Shown here piece by piece: positions 46,809-56,015 of a stretch of DNA of 64,000 nt; the stretch's first letter is position 1, and every line of letters begins with the position of its first letter. The position numbers and the translations under genes are program-made. Below the pieces are notes generated by a model, which saw only the letters and a list, made by a program, of their open reading frames with translations, made no database searches and was not told the origin of the DNA. This DNA comes from Cellulosilyticum sp. I15G10I2 (GTDB lineage: Bacteria > Bacillota > Clostridia > Lachnospirales > Cellulosilyticaceae): the NCBI RefSeq assembly GCF_900095725.1, contig NZ_FMMP01000006.1, positions 682,001 to 746,000 on the forward strand. The letters are read 5' to 3'.

Positions 46809-48155
46809 TTATTGATGAATAATAATCATCGTGTCTACTGGAGTATTATCATAGAGCCACCTTGCATCTTCATCTTTAAGTATAATATTACTACGTTTTA
46901 TTTGCTTTCCGAGCTGCTTTGCAAATAGGTCCTTAACTTGCCAGTATTCATTTCTTATTAATCCTTGAAATAGGCATGTATCATTAATCTTAACCCAAAA
47001 ATTAGCCCCTTCTCGATTTTTAGGATCAATAAAAGCTTCGCCTTTATCGCGCGTATAATAAGTTCCAAGAGGAAGTGTCTGTGTATTATCACCTGTAGAG
47101 CATATCATGCGTTTTATGACCTTGTTACCTTTATAGATATTAATCTTTGGTTTAGTTTGCGCTAATACTTCAATCCACAATCTATCAGTATCAATTCTCA
47201 CAGTAGTAAACTGGATTGCCTTAGGAGCACTTAATTCTCCGCTTTTGGCTTTGACTTGGAAACTCGCTTGGTACGTTGTATCCGGGTCCAAAACTTTATT
47301 GAGCAAAAATTCAATGTGATAAGGATCTAAATTTTTTCCTTTTATTGTTTCATTACCTAGTGTAAGATAACCAGCGACAGTAGGAGAATCTGTTTCAATC
47401 TTCATCCTCGGGTATAATCCAATCCATTTACTATTATTTTCTGGATAAGTAAGTGCGATGATAGGCTTAATATCTGCTATAAGTATTACAGATGTATCTT
47501 GTTTAAGAAGTGCGCCTGACTGGGAAGGCATACCTTTTCTAAAAGATAGGATATATTTTTGTCCATTTATAAGAGGGGTTTTGGGTGTGAACTTAAAAAC
47601 AGATGTATCTTCTAGTTTTTTACCTGCACTATTAAAAATTGATTCAGGCTCTATGTAAAATGCTGCATCACATTGTAAAAATTTATATAGTTTATTTTTA
47701 TTCATAGGTGTATTAAATTTAACCTTAAATGAACTTTCACTTGCTACTAATAGTTCCTTGGTTGGCTCTAGAACAGCAATATCACTTGAAAACTGAATGT
47801 TAATGCTTGCATTTCTAGCAATAAAAGAAAACTTACTTGGAGCTTCTTTAATAATGAGTTGTACTTTTTGCCCTTTTATAAGATTTTGTTCTTGAAGCTT
47901 AATACATACGACACTATCTGTTAACCACTCAATGGAATAATCAAACTGTGAAGCATAGGGAAGCTGATGTGAGAGGCTGATAGATTCGGGTAACTTGTCT
48001 TTATTCATTGGAAATAAGAAGTTAATAGTCACTTTAGCATAATCTGGATTAACTTCTACCCATGATAAATTAAAGTCTTTTAGAATCCATAAACTAATAA
48101 GCAGTAGTGTACTTATAAGAGAAATTTTAAAAATTTTTTTCTTCTTCATGTTCAT
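46809..48155 (-). CDS. Ig-like protein with degenerate L,D-transpeptidase (YkuD) domain
   Basis: The protein has 448 residues. One membrane helix (about 8-25) is followed by Ig/big-like beta repeats (FLFPMNKDKLPESI..., VKFNTPMNKNKLY, FKFTPKTPLINGQKY). The last 130 residues follow the YkuD pattern: LPLGTYYT, LFQGL for IHG, and ARWLYDNTPVDTMIIIH. Where active enzymes have SHGCIR, this one has KRSNII, so the nucleophile Cys and the neighbouring His are missing. It may bind cell-wall peptides without catalysis. GGAGGGAT precedes the ATG. Confidence 0.7.
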   Translation of the reverse strand: MNMKKKKIFKISLISTLLLISLWILKDFNLSWVEVNPDYAKVTINFLFPMNKDKLPESISLSHQLPYASQFDYSIEWLTDSVVCIKLQEQNLIKGQKVQLIIKEAPSKFSFIARNASINIQFSSDIAVLEPTKELLVASESSFKVKFNTPMNKNKLYKFLQCDAAFYIEPESIFNSAGKKLEDTSVFKFTPKTPLINGQKYILSFRKGMPSQSGALLKQDTSVILIADIKPIIALTYPENNSKWIGLYPRMKIETDSPTVAGYLTLGNETIKGKNLDPYHIEFLLNKVLDPDTTYQASFQVKAKSGELSAPKAIQFTTVRIDTDRLWIEVLAQTKPKINIYKGNKVIKRMICSTGDNTQTLPLGTYYTRDKGEAFIDPKNREGANFWVKINDTCLFQGLIRNEYWQVKDLFAKQLGKQIKRSNIILKDEDARWLYDNTPVDTMIIIHQ

Positions 48156-48290
48156 ATATACATCCCTCCAACTTGTCTAAAATATATATATGTATAAAAT
48201 AACATGAACATGCCATAAAAAATCAAACTCAATTTTTTTATTAGTATTAACATATGAAAAAAATCGAATTTATAGTATAATATCTAGCAT

Positions 48291-48378
48291 ATAGATTTCA
48301 CATCTTTAAATTTTAGTTATTCATCATAATATGTGATGTGAAATCATTCCGAGAAACAACATGATAGTAATGAATAAC
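48291..48378 (-). repeat. Dispersed interleaved palindromic repeat, copy 3
   Basis: This is the best-preserved copy. The arms are GATTTCACATC (48294-48304), GTTATTCAT (48316-48324), GATGTGAAATC (48335-48345) and ATGAATAAC (48370-48378): 11-bp and 9-bp perfect complements in interleaved order. It lies in a divergent intergenic region upstream of the metallophosphoesterase gene. Confidence 0.85.
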
Positions 48379-48428
48379 GGAGAGTTTTATATTGTTTCTC
48401 TATAGAGTTTACAAAGGATGGATTATAA

Positions 48429-49019
48429 ATGAAAATTTTAGTTGTAGCGGATATAGAAAGCAATTATATTTGGGATTTTTTTGATAAGTCTAAATTTAGT
48501 GATATAGCATGTGTTATATCTTGTGGTGACTTAAAAGCGTCATATCTTTCATTTTTAGTAACAATGTTAGGTGTGCCTGTTTTTTATGTACATGGGAACC
48601 ATGATAAACGTTATAATTCTCAGCCACCGGAAGGATGTGACTGTATTGAAGATAAAGTAGTCACTTACCGTAATATTCGAATCGCTGGTTTAGGCGGTTC
48701 TATGGAATATACAGGAGGGCTTCATCAATATACAGAACAAACCATGCAAAAACGCGTTAAGAAACTTATAAAAACTTCTAAGGGAGATATTGATATATTT
48801 GTAACGCATTCTCCTACTTTTAACCTAGGAGATGATGCAAACAGTATTTGTCATAGAGGCTTTAATGCTTTTTATGATATTTATAATAATACTTTCCCCA
48901 AATATCACCTACATGGACACAATCACTTTACTTATTCATCAAATGCTCAAAGAGTCCTTTCTTTTAATGACATAAAAGTAATCAATGGCTACAATTATTA
49001 TATATTAGAGTACGTATAA
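48429..49019 (+). CDS. Metallophosphoesterase
   Basis: The protein has 196 residues, a small calcineurin-like phosphoesterase. Motifs: DIES for the usual DxH, ISCGDL, VHGNHDKRY, VTHSPTF and LHGHNH. The first metal-binding histidine is replaced by glutamate, which may change metal preference. The substrate is unknown. The gene is preceded by repeat copy 3 and ends at a terminator shared with the convergent BMP gene. Confidence 0.85.
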   Translation: MKILVVADIESNYIWDFFDKSKFSDIACVISCGDLKASYLSFLVTMLGVPVFYVHGNHDKRYNSQPPEGCDCIEDKVVTYRNIRIAGLGGSMEYTGGLHQYTEQTMQKRVKKLIKTSKGDIDIFVTHSPTFNLGDDANSICHRGFNAFYDIYNNTFPKYHLHGHNHFTYSSNAQRVLSFNDIKVINGYNYYILEYV

Positions 49020-49055
49020 AAGAGCTAATCATTTAAAATGATTAACTCTTATTTT
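49019..49055. terminator. Shared terminator
   Basis: AAGAGCTAATCATTT and AATGATTAACTCTTA form a nearly perfect stem followed by TTTTTTT on the plus strand. Confidence 0.75.
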
Positions 49056-51004
49056 TTTATAATACCTTTCATATAAGAAAAAGGATCGGTAGGTTTTAGT
49101 TCCTTAATATCGGGAAGCTGCCCCTCTACACCATCGACCAGCCAATCCATATGGATAATATCTTCGTAATCCAAAACTGTATTGGGCATAACTCTAAGTA
49201 TGTTATGCTGGTCATATAGTGGTCCTTCAAATATATTAAACTCATTCCTTATAATAGATTTTTTAAGTCCTTCTATCAGGTATTTCATTGAACTATTTAT
49301 ATGCCTGTTTGAATAAAGAAGATCAACTATACCTGTATTCATACCCAGCCAAAAGTTCATTGGAAATTGAGGGTTGATGGATTCTTCGTGGATAGATTTC
49401 CATGTACCGCTAAGTATATTTTGAATAACTTTTTCATAAAAAACGCCCCAATTCCAAAGTGCCATAGCATAGTGTGTTTTTTCATTTGATTCTTCTTGAA
49501 TTTTATAAACACCATATTCCTTAGAGATATCTCCAGGTATTGGTAAGTCTTCATTTGAGATGATATCCGCGCCTTCTGCCTGAAGTTTTTGTGCAATAAA
49601 TTTTCCGCCTTCAGGATTATCCCATCTGTAAGTCCACATTGCTTTTATTTTAACATAGGGGTTAACTGCTTTTGCACCTAAAGTGAATGCATTAATACTG
49701 CTTATAACTTCTGAAATAGGATAAGGCGCCACATAGCCAATAATATTAGTCTGAGTCATTGCGCCAGCAATCATACCTAATAAATATCTTGGTTCATGAA
49801 TTCTGCCAAAATAAAGTGTTAAAGATTTATATGAATGCGTAGCGGCACAGTTGAAAAATTTTACATTTGGATATTCCATAGCCGCCTTTAATGCTGGAGC
49901 TACAAAAGTAGGACTTGTCGTAAATATGATATCGTAGTGTTCATCTGCTAGTTGTTTGAAAGTGATATAGGCCTCTTCATTTTCAGGTATATTTTCAATC
50001 TTTGAAGTTGCTAACTGTGTTTTAAAAACATTATCTATATGTAATCTGCCAAGTTCATGCGCATAGGCCCACCCAGAGCTATCTGTCGTTTTGGCATATA
50101 CAAAAGCTACTTTTAAAACTTTTTTGGGCACGACAAAATCTGTTAAAGATGACAACATACTTTTTTTCTTTGGACTTTGTATTTCATCTGTTTTTACATT
50201 GACTGATTCTTGTTCAATGCTTTTAAGTTCATCTATCATTTTATGGATATTATTTTTATGCTGTTCTAATAAAATCTCTCTTGGCATGCCATATACTTTA
50301 AGAAAAGCTAAGAAGGCATCTCCCGTTGTAATGGCTAATTTGTCACCGCCGCCTTCTAAATAAATCTGTCTGAAAGGTCTATATAAATTTGCAATAAAAA
50401 GTTTTTTAGTATCATCATCGATATGATTTGGCTGATAACGGTTAACATAATCTAATAGCTCTTCAAATCTTCCTTCTTCTGTAAACCAAATAGTATTAAT
50501 GTTGGTTTGTTTATAAAATTTCATAAATTCATAATAGATATTATTGATCTTATCATAAGGATCTCGTTTAGGAATAAGTCTTATGACGTAGCCACTAATA
50601 CTGGTTCCTTTTACAAATTTTAGTACACTTACTCTTTTATTGCCTTCTATAACGAAAAAGTGATTAAGGTACTCGTAGACTTTAATCGGATCAGTAATCC
50701 CCGACTCAATATGGTGCTGATATAAATGCATCCACTTAGAAGCAAATTCTGTTTTAAAATTCATAAGCGGCATAAAATTATGTGCGAAGGAAATGCTTCT
50801 TGAATGTGTATAGGTTCCTATTATCTTATGAATAGGAATCTCGACAAGACCTAATGAAAATTCGGAAGCAATATCTCCGGTTTGAACAATCCCATCCAAT
50901 GCCCTTAGATAACCGGACTCGCCTTTTGAGACCATTTGATTCCAAGCTAGTTTGCCTCTTTTATAGGCTTGATCATATATATGATCTAATTCTGTATTAT
51001 TCAT
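49049..51004 (-). CDS. BMP-family ligand-binding protein with N-terminal ParB-like domain
   Basis: The protein has 651 residues and no signal peptide, unlike BMP/PnrA lipoproteins. The first 230 residues include IPIHKIIGTYTHSRSISFAH and HHFFVIEGNKRVSVLKFVKG-type sequence that recalls ParB/sulfiredoxin motifs. Residues about 295-610 match the BMP nucleoside-binding fold: KVAFVYAKTTDSSGWAYAHE, YDIIFTTSPTFVAPALKA, PRYLLGMIAGAMTQTNIIGY. The combination suggests an intracellular sensor of nucleosides or similar ligands rather than a transporter component. No ABC genes lie nearby. Confidence 0.75.
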   Translation of the reverse strand: MNNTELDHIYDQAYKRGKLAWNQMVSKGESGYLRALDGIVQTGDIASEFSLGLVEIPIHKIIGTYTHSRSISFAHNFMPLMNFKTEFASKWMHLYQHHIESGITDPIKVYEYLNHFFVIEGNKRVSVLKFVKGTSISGYVIRLIPKRDPYDKINNIYYEFMKFYKQTNINTIWFTEEGRFEELLDYVNRYQPNHIDDDTKKLFIANLYRPFRQIYLEGGGDKLAITTGDAFLAFLKVYGMPREILLEQHKNNIHKMIDELKSIEQESVNVKTDEIQSPKKKSMLSSLTDFVVPKKVLKVAFVYAKTTDSSGWAYAHELGRLHIDNVFKTQLATSKIENIPENEEAYITFKQLADEHYDIIFTTSPTFVAPALKAAMEYPNVKFFNCAATHSYKSLTLYFGRIHEPRYLLGMIAGAMTQTNIIGYVAPYPISEVISSINAFTLGAKAVNPYVKIKAMWTYRWDNPEGGKFIAQKLQAEGADIISNEDLPIPGDISKEYGVYKIQEESNEKTHYAMALWNWGVFYEKVIQNILSGTWKSIHEESINPQFPMNFWLGMNTGIVDLLYSNRHINSSMKYLIEGLKKSIIRNEFNIFEGPLYDQHNILRVMPNTVLDYEDIIHMDWLVDGVEGQLPDIKELKPTDPFSYMKGIIKK

Positions 51005-51036
51005 TTGAAAATCGCCTCACTTTATAACTTCTTTGC

Positions 51037-51396
51037 TTATAATTTAATAACAAAACTTTTACTAAAATGTTCAAGAGTATCGTTATTAATTCCCCAAGAT
51101 AGGTTTCTTCCTTCTAAATAATAATACATAATAAATGTTTTATTATCTATAGTATATTCCATTTTCGATGGAGAAAGAATAGTATAAACGCCGGTCTTAT
51201 TAGTATTATCAAAGGTTACTAGTCCCTCCTCAGTAAAAGTAATCACTTGATTGGTTTCATGCGATTTCCATTTACCTATTAATGTGGGCGTATTATAATT
51301 TCTATAGGCCGATAAACTTAAGAAACTACATCCTAAGAGAATTAATAACAGCACAATAAAAATGTTTTTTTTAGATATAGATTTTAAATATAGCAT
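51037..51396 (-). CDS. Small membrane-anchored protein, lipocalin-like
   Basis: The protein has 119 residues from MLYLKSISKKN, preceded by AAGGAGAGG. One membrane helix (NIFIVLLLILLGCSFLSLS) may carry a lipobox-like LLGC. The remainder (LIGKWKSHETNQVITFTEEG) matches the layout of DUF5640-type small beta-barrel lipoproteins. It lies 33 bp upstream of the BMP gene in the same direction. Function unknown. Confidence 0.6.
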   Translation of the reverse strand: MLYLKSISKKNIFIVLLLILLGCSFLSLSAYRNYNTPTLIGKWKSHETNQVITFTEEGLVTFDNTNKTGVYTILSPSKMEYTIDNKTFIMYYYLEGRNLSWGINNDTLEHFSKSFVIKL

Positions 51397-51475
51397 TTCC
51401 CTCTCCTTGTTTAACAAATTATTTACTTTTTATTTTACACTAATCTAAAATAAAAGTCATGCTAAAACTTAAGGG

Positions 51476-52234
51476 CTACTTTAAAACACTGGCAAGTTTT
51501 TCGGCAGGTATAGAAAATTCTACAAGTCCAGCAGCATAGGGCGCAATTTCATAAATATTGAAAATAATAACAATATCTCCGGAGCTATTAATATAATACT
51601 CTTGATCATCTTTAATGGTTGTAAAACCCTGAGCGCCTGGAAAAAAATACTCTCCTTTTATAGAACGTGCTTGAATTTGATTTTTTATTTCAGTATTAAT
51701 AAGCTCCTTATAATCCACATTCTCTTTAAACAAATCTTTTAATGCCAACACTTTATTATCAGTCGTCCTTATATTGAGATATTTTTGATAGCTGATACCA
51801 TGGGCGCCTCCGCTGTACTGGTATTCAAGAAACCCTATTACAAGATAAGGCTTAGGGGCTTCTATAACTGAAAAGGTAGATATATATTCAAATTTAATAG
51901 GGGTTAAGCCGTCTTTTACCATATCTTTATTATAGGATTTTGCTGTATGAATAGCTGTTTTTTTTGCTTTTTGTGCATCTTCCAAAAATGTTTTATTTAA
52001 ATCTCTTTCAAACTCTTTATCGGTAAGCCCTTTAATTTGTGGGATGCTGATATTTAAGTTTATCTCATCCATTTGAGAAGTTATTATTTTAGTATCCACA
52101 AAAATAGAATTTGATTCGGCCATAACAAATATGGCCGTACCTGGTGTATCTTTACTTGTTTTAGATTTAGCACACAAATTAAAATTTATGAACAAACTTG
52201 TTATAACCAGTACGTACATCGCTTTTTTATGCAT
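51476..52234 (-). CDS. Secreted DUF4163/DUF3298 protein (RsiV-like)
   Basis: The protein has 252 residues with a signal peptide (YVLVITSLFINFNLCAKS). The middle region (INLNISIPQIKGLTDKEFER) is the DUF4163/PdaC-type domain; the end (YSGGAHGISYQKYLNI, FKENVDYKELINTEIKNQI, VEFSIPAEKL) is DUF3298 as in RsiV. No sigma factor gene is adjacent, so it is unlikely to be an anti-sigma factor; a cell-wall or lysozyme-binding role is possible. Confidence 0.8.
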   Translation of the reverse strand: MHKKAMYVLVITSLFINFNLCAKSKTSKDTPGTAIFVMAESNSIFVDTKIITSQMDEINLNISIPQIKGLTDKEFERDLNKTFLEDAQKAKKTAIHTAKSYNKDMVKDGLTPIKFEYISTFSVIEAPKPYLVIGFLEYQYSGGAHGISYQKYLNIRTTDNKVLALKDLFKENVDYKELINTEIKNQIQARSIKGEYFFPGAQGFTTIKDDQEYYINSSGDIVIIFNIYEIAPYAAGLVEFSIPAEKLASVLK

Positions 52235-52422
52235 TTTATATCCCCCTTGATATTTTTATTTATAAATTTATTATCCCCCTAATAAAAGAGTAATATAATA
52301 AGTAATCATTTGAAAATCTGCAAAGTATTGCATAAAGCAAATCATGACAATGCATAAATAAGTTTATTTATTTATATAAAGAGGTATAATATGAAATAAT
52401 AAAAAATTAAAGAGGTGCTCTT

Positions 52423-53778
52423 ATGAAAGGAATTTCTGAATGTATTCAAGATATGCATGTTTTTTTTTATCATCGCAATACCTATCCTATAAATTTAAGA
52501 ATAAACTATTTAAAAAAACTCAGAAGCAGTATCCTTTTACATCAAGAGGCTATTACTAAAGCGCTCTATAAAGATTTTAAAAAACCAAAATATGAAACGT
52601 ATACAACGGAAATCTATACAACATTGAAAGAAATAGATTATGCACTAAAACATATTAGAAAATGGTGTAAATCTAAAAAACATCCTGGGGTATTCCCCCT
52701 TATCGGAAGTTCTGTTCAAGTCAAACCAGAACCATATGGGGTTTGCTTGATCTTTTCGCCTTTTAATTATCCTTTTCAGCTTTCACTCGTTCCTTTAGTC
52801 GGGGCTTTGGCAGCGGGAAATTGTGCAATAATTAAGCCGTCTGAATATACACCTAATACCTCTGAAATTTTAAGCCAAATTATCAAAGAAGTATTTCCGT
52901 ATTATTATGTTAATGTTATAGAGGGAGATGCTGAGCTTAGTCATAGCCTTTTAAGTGAACCTATTGATTATATTTTTTTCACAGGGGGTGCAGCTAATGC
53001 CAAAAAAGTTATGCAGCAAGCAGCCGCACAGCTTATTCCTATAACTTTAGAGCTTGGCGGTAAAAGTCCTGTTATAGTGGATTATAATGCAGACATTCCT
53101 TTAGCAGCTAAACGTATAGTTTGGGGCAAATTTTTAAATGCTGGCCAAACTTGTATCGCTCCAGATTATGTTTTGGTATACCAAGGCGTTGCGGATAAGC
53201 TTTTAAGACATATAGGGTATGCCATCAAACACTTTTATACAAATGATAAGTATCTTGCCCGCATTATAAATGAAACACACTATGTAAGATTACTCAACCT
53301 TATAGACGAAGAAAAAATTTATTTTGGGGGACATTTTAACACAGATGATCTTTACATTGAACCTACTGTACTTTATCCTATTGATCGCTCTGACGCTTGT
53401 ATGAAAGAAGAAATATTTGGGCCAATCCTGCCAATTATCCCTTTTGAAAAAATAAATGATGTGATAAAAATGATTCATAGATACCCCAAACCGCTGGCCT
53501 GCTATATTTTTTCTAAAGATCGAAAACGCATTAATTATTTTTTAAAGCATTTATCCTTTGGCGGAGGGTGCATTAATGATACAGTAATACATGCAGCTAG
53601 TTTGCATGCACCATTTGGAGGCATCGGACACAGCGGTCTAGGTGCATACCATGGTTATCACAGTTTTAAAACATTTTCACACTACAAAACAATATTAAAA
53701 AGTACAAGTACTGAAATACCCTTAAGATACCCACCCTATGATCAAAAAATAGCAACACTCAAAAAAATAATAAGGTAA
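52423..53778 (+). CDS. Aldehyde dehydrogenase (class 3-like, YwdH)
   Basis: The protein has 451 residues. FNYPFQLSLVPLVGALAAGN, LELGGKSPVIVD with the general base Glu, and the catalytic Cys in NAGQTCIAPDYVL are intact, as is KEEIFGPILPI. It has the short C-terminal extension of the fatty aldehyde dehydrogenase group. It oxidises medium or long aldehydes to acids with NAD(P). A terminator follows. The preceding region has TATAAT near 52385. Confidence 0.93.
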   Translation: MKGISECIQDMHVFFYHRNTYPINLRINYLKKLRSSILLHQEAITKALYKDFKKPKYETYTTEIYTTLKEIDYALKHIRKWCKSKKHPGVFPLIGSSVQVKPEPYGVCLIFSPFNYPFQLSLVPLVGALAAGNCAIIKPSEYTPNTSEILSQIIKEVFPYYYVNVIEGDAELSHSLLSEPIDYIFFTGGAANAKKVMQQAAAQLIPITLELGGKSPVIVDYNADIPLAAKRIVWGKFLNAGQTCIAPDYVLVYQGVADKLLRHIGYAIKHFYTNDKYLARIINETHYVRLLNLIDEEKIYFGGHFNTDDLYIEPTVLYPIDRSDACMKEEIFGPILPIIPFEKINDVIKMIHRYPKPLACYIFSKDRKRINYFLKHLSFGGGCINDTVIHAASLHAPFGGIGHSGLGAYHGYHSFKTFSHYKTILKSTSTEIPLRYPPYDQKIATLKKIIR

Positions 53779-53784
53779 GTTGTA

Positions 53785-53840
53785 AAAATAGGTTATAAAA
53801 TAGAAAACCATTTGATTGGTTCTATCTTATAACCTATTTT
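53785..53840. terminator. Long terminator between the aldehyde dehydrogenase and the 53856 gene
   Basis: AAAATAGGTTATAAAATAGAAAACCA and its near complement form a long stem with a bulged C, ending in T-rich sequence on both strands. Confidence 0.85.
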
Positions 53841-53855
53841 AAGATCTAGTTTTAC

Positions 53856-54083
53856 TTAAGTATTATGACAATCGTGCCCAGATTGTTTTTTAATTTTTTC
53901 TAATTCACCTAAAAAATCTTCTATCTGTCCAATCTCCATATCATTTTTTGTATTTATTGTATGAATCTGCTCTGTATTAAAGTTTTTTAGATGCATTACG
54001 GTACCTTGTTGCGCATCAGTTTCTTTATAAATACAGCGATACCCATCTGCATATTTATTTTTTAGCTCGTCAAATTTACTCAT
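53856..54083 (-). CDS. Small soluble protein of unknown function
   Basis: The protein has 75 residues with no membrane segment and is rich in charged residues; GHDCHNT ends it. AAAAGGAGAGG precedes the ATG. No family is recognised. It lies downstream of the recombinase gene orientation (same strand), after its own spacer. Confidence 0.6.
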   Translation of the reverse strand: MSKFDELKNKYADGYRCIYKETDAQQGTVMHLKNFNTEQIHTINTKNDMEIGQIEDFLGELEKIKKQSGHDCHNT

Positions 54084-54155
54084 CGCAGTCCTCTCCTTTT
54101 TTTATGAGATACATATAGTATAAGTGTTTTGGAGAATTTCATGCATCCGGCTCTT

Positions 54156-55100
54156 TCAACTAAAGCTTAGCTTTTTAATCTGTTCTTGCTTGTTATGTGC
54201 ATCTATTTCATGTGTATAAATAGATAATGTAATAGATGGATTACTGTGAGAGATAAGTGATGCAATGGTAGAGATATCCATATGGGCTGCGATACAGTAA
54301 GATGCAAAAGTGTGTCTGAATAGATGCGCATGAATATGCCGGCCAAGAACACTTGATAATGTGTTCATCAAATCATGAAGTGTTCGCGTTGATAAATGGG
54401 TATTGCTGTCTGATTTACTTGGAAATAAATAACTGCTCTCTAGCATTATAAGAAGCGCGGGATCTTTTAGATGTATTATTGCATGATCATAAGCTGTAAA
54501 AGCATTTAAAAGTTTACTATGTATAGGTACTTGATTATATTTTTTGCCTTTTGTAAACAGTGTCAGTGTATTATTTAATAGATCAATATCTGATTTTTTA
54601 ATAGCTACAGCTTCATGTGCCCTACATCCTGTATAAAGTAGAATATGAATAATTAATATGTTTCTGATACAGCAATAATACAGGTATTCGTAATAGGTTT
54701 GGTCAATTTTTGAAGCATAAGCTTCTTTTTGTTCTGATAAGAATGTAAATAATTTTAAGATATCTTCTTTTGTCAGTATATCTTTAGGCGTAGTTGTTTT
54801 TTTTGATTTTATAGGGTCTATATATTCATAAAGCTTTTCACTGCACATCTTGTTTCTGTAGCAAAATTTTAAAAATCTATGCAGTACAACCCGTTTTCTT
54901 TTAATAGTAGACAACTTCAAACGACTTATTGTTACAAAGTAATTATGAAAATCTTCAAAGCTGAGAGTATCAAGTAATAGCTTATCAAGGGATAAAGCAA
55001 ATTGATTGAGATCTTGTTTATAGGCCTTTAATGAATGCTCAGATAACTGTTCTGTTTCGAGTGTAGTCATAAAATAATTGATAGCTTGATTAATTTTCAT
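54156..55100 (-). CDS. Tyrosine recombinase (XerC/D-like)
   Basis: The protein has 314 residues. The N-terminal SAM-like core-binding domain (1-105) is followed by the catalytic domain: Arg in LYTGCRAHEA, HxxR in HLFRHTFAS, His/Trp position in SLISHSNPS and the nucleophile Tyr in TLSIYTHE. It may be chromosome-dimer resolution-like or an orphan integrase. No element boundaries were seen next to it. GGGGAGC precedes the ATG. Confidence 0.88.
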   Translation of the reverse strand: MKINQAINYFMTTLETEQLSEHSLKAYKQDLNQFALSLDKLLLDTLSFEDFHNYFVTISRLKLSTIKRKRVVLHRFLKFCYRNKMCSEKLYEYIDPIKSKKTTTPKDILTKEDILKLFTFLSEQKEAYASKIDQTYYEYLYYCCIRNILIIHILLYTGCRAHEAVAIKKSDIDLLNNTLTLFTKGKKYNQVPIHSKLLNAFTAYDHAIIHLKDPALLIMLESSYLFPSKSDSNTHLSTRTLHDLMNTLSSVLGRHIHAHLFRHTFASYCIAAHMDISTIASLISHSNPSITLSIYTHEIDAHNKQEQIKKLSFS

Positions 55101-55121
55101 AATGCTCCCCTCTTTAACTGC

Positions 55122-55955
55122 TTACTTTGAAGTTTGCGGCAGTTTTTTGAATATAAAATAATACATTGTAGCTATAAATATACCGCCTAAAGTATTGCCT
55201 AGGGTAACAGGCAATGCATTATTCACCAAAAAGTTGCTCCAGGTTAAATGATTAAGATGTTCCGTGGTAACATGTGCCCCTTCAATATAAACAAGATTAG
55301 TTTTTGAAAAAAGTGCAAGGGGGATATAATACATGTTAGCCACAATATGTTCAGCACCACTAATAGCAAAAGCAAAAATAGGGAAAAACCCAGCTAACAC
55401 TTTGCCCGCAATATCTTTTGCAGCATACATCATCCACACACCAGAGCAGACAAACAGGTTGCATAATATGGCTAAAAAGAATACTTCTTTAAATGGTAAA
55501 TTGGTTTTGTGCACGGCTACCTTAATGACATAGGCCCCAAAACGGTTTTCGCTCATTGTCAAAAGACTTGTATTTGCAACTAAATAGGCAATGAGTAAAG
55601 CGCCAATAAAATTACCGGCAAGAACCACTCCTAAATTTTTAATAAACTGCCACATTGTAGTGCGCTTTTCATAAGTTGACATAGCGATAAGGCTATTGCC
55701 TGTAAAAAGATCCGCACCATTAATGACTACAAACATGAGCCCAACAGGGAAAACAGCACCAGTCACAAGTTTAGATACGCCTTTATTAAGAATATCATGT
55801 GCCGCTACAGAAGCTGCAAATGCACCTAAGGCAATATAGACACCGGCCATAATGCCGAGTAAAAAAACAACTAATACATTACGTTTAACTTTTTCATAGC
55901 CACCTTCAATAGTATATTCAGTAATTTCTTGAGGCGTCAAATAATTTTTGTACAT
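55122..55955 (-). CDS. Formate/nitrite transporter (FNT) family protein
   Basis: The protein has 277 residues from MYKNYLTPQEITEYTIEGGY, chosen because AAGGAGTG lies upstream. Six membrane segments are visible, with GAVFPVGLMFVVINGADLFTGN in the middle and ISGAEHIVANMYYIPLALF as the second pore repeat. The pore His is in the SGAEHIVANM motif. It likely exchanges formate, nitrite or hydrosulfide anions with protons. Confidence 0.92.
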   Translation of the reverse strand: MYKNYLTPQEITEYTIEGGYEKVKRNVLVVFLLGIMAGVYIALGAFAASVAAHDILNKGVSKLVTGAVFPVGLMFVVINGADLFTGNSLIAMSTYEKRTTMWQFIKNLGVVLAGNFIGALLIAYLVANTSLLTMSENRFGAYVIKVAVHKTNLPFKEVFFLAILCNLFVCSGVWMMYAAKDIAGKVLAGFFPIFAFAISGAEHIVANMYYIPLALFSKTNLVYIEGAHVTTEHLNHLTWSNFLVNNALPVTLGNTLGGIFIATMYYFIFKKLPQTSK

Positions 55956-56015
55956 TGTATACACTCCTTTTTCAATATCTGAGTATATCACTTTCGATAG
56001 CATAATGCAATAAAC

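Noticed and set aside
54156-55100. Tyrosine recombinase as integrase of a second island
   Set aside because: Neighbours on both sides are ordinary core-type genes and no direct repeats or foreign composition were seen.
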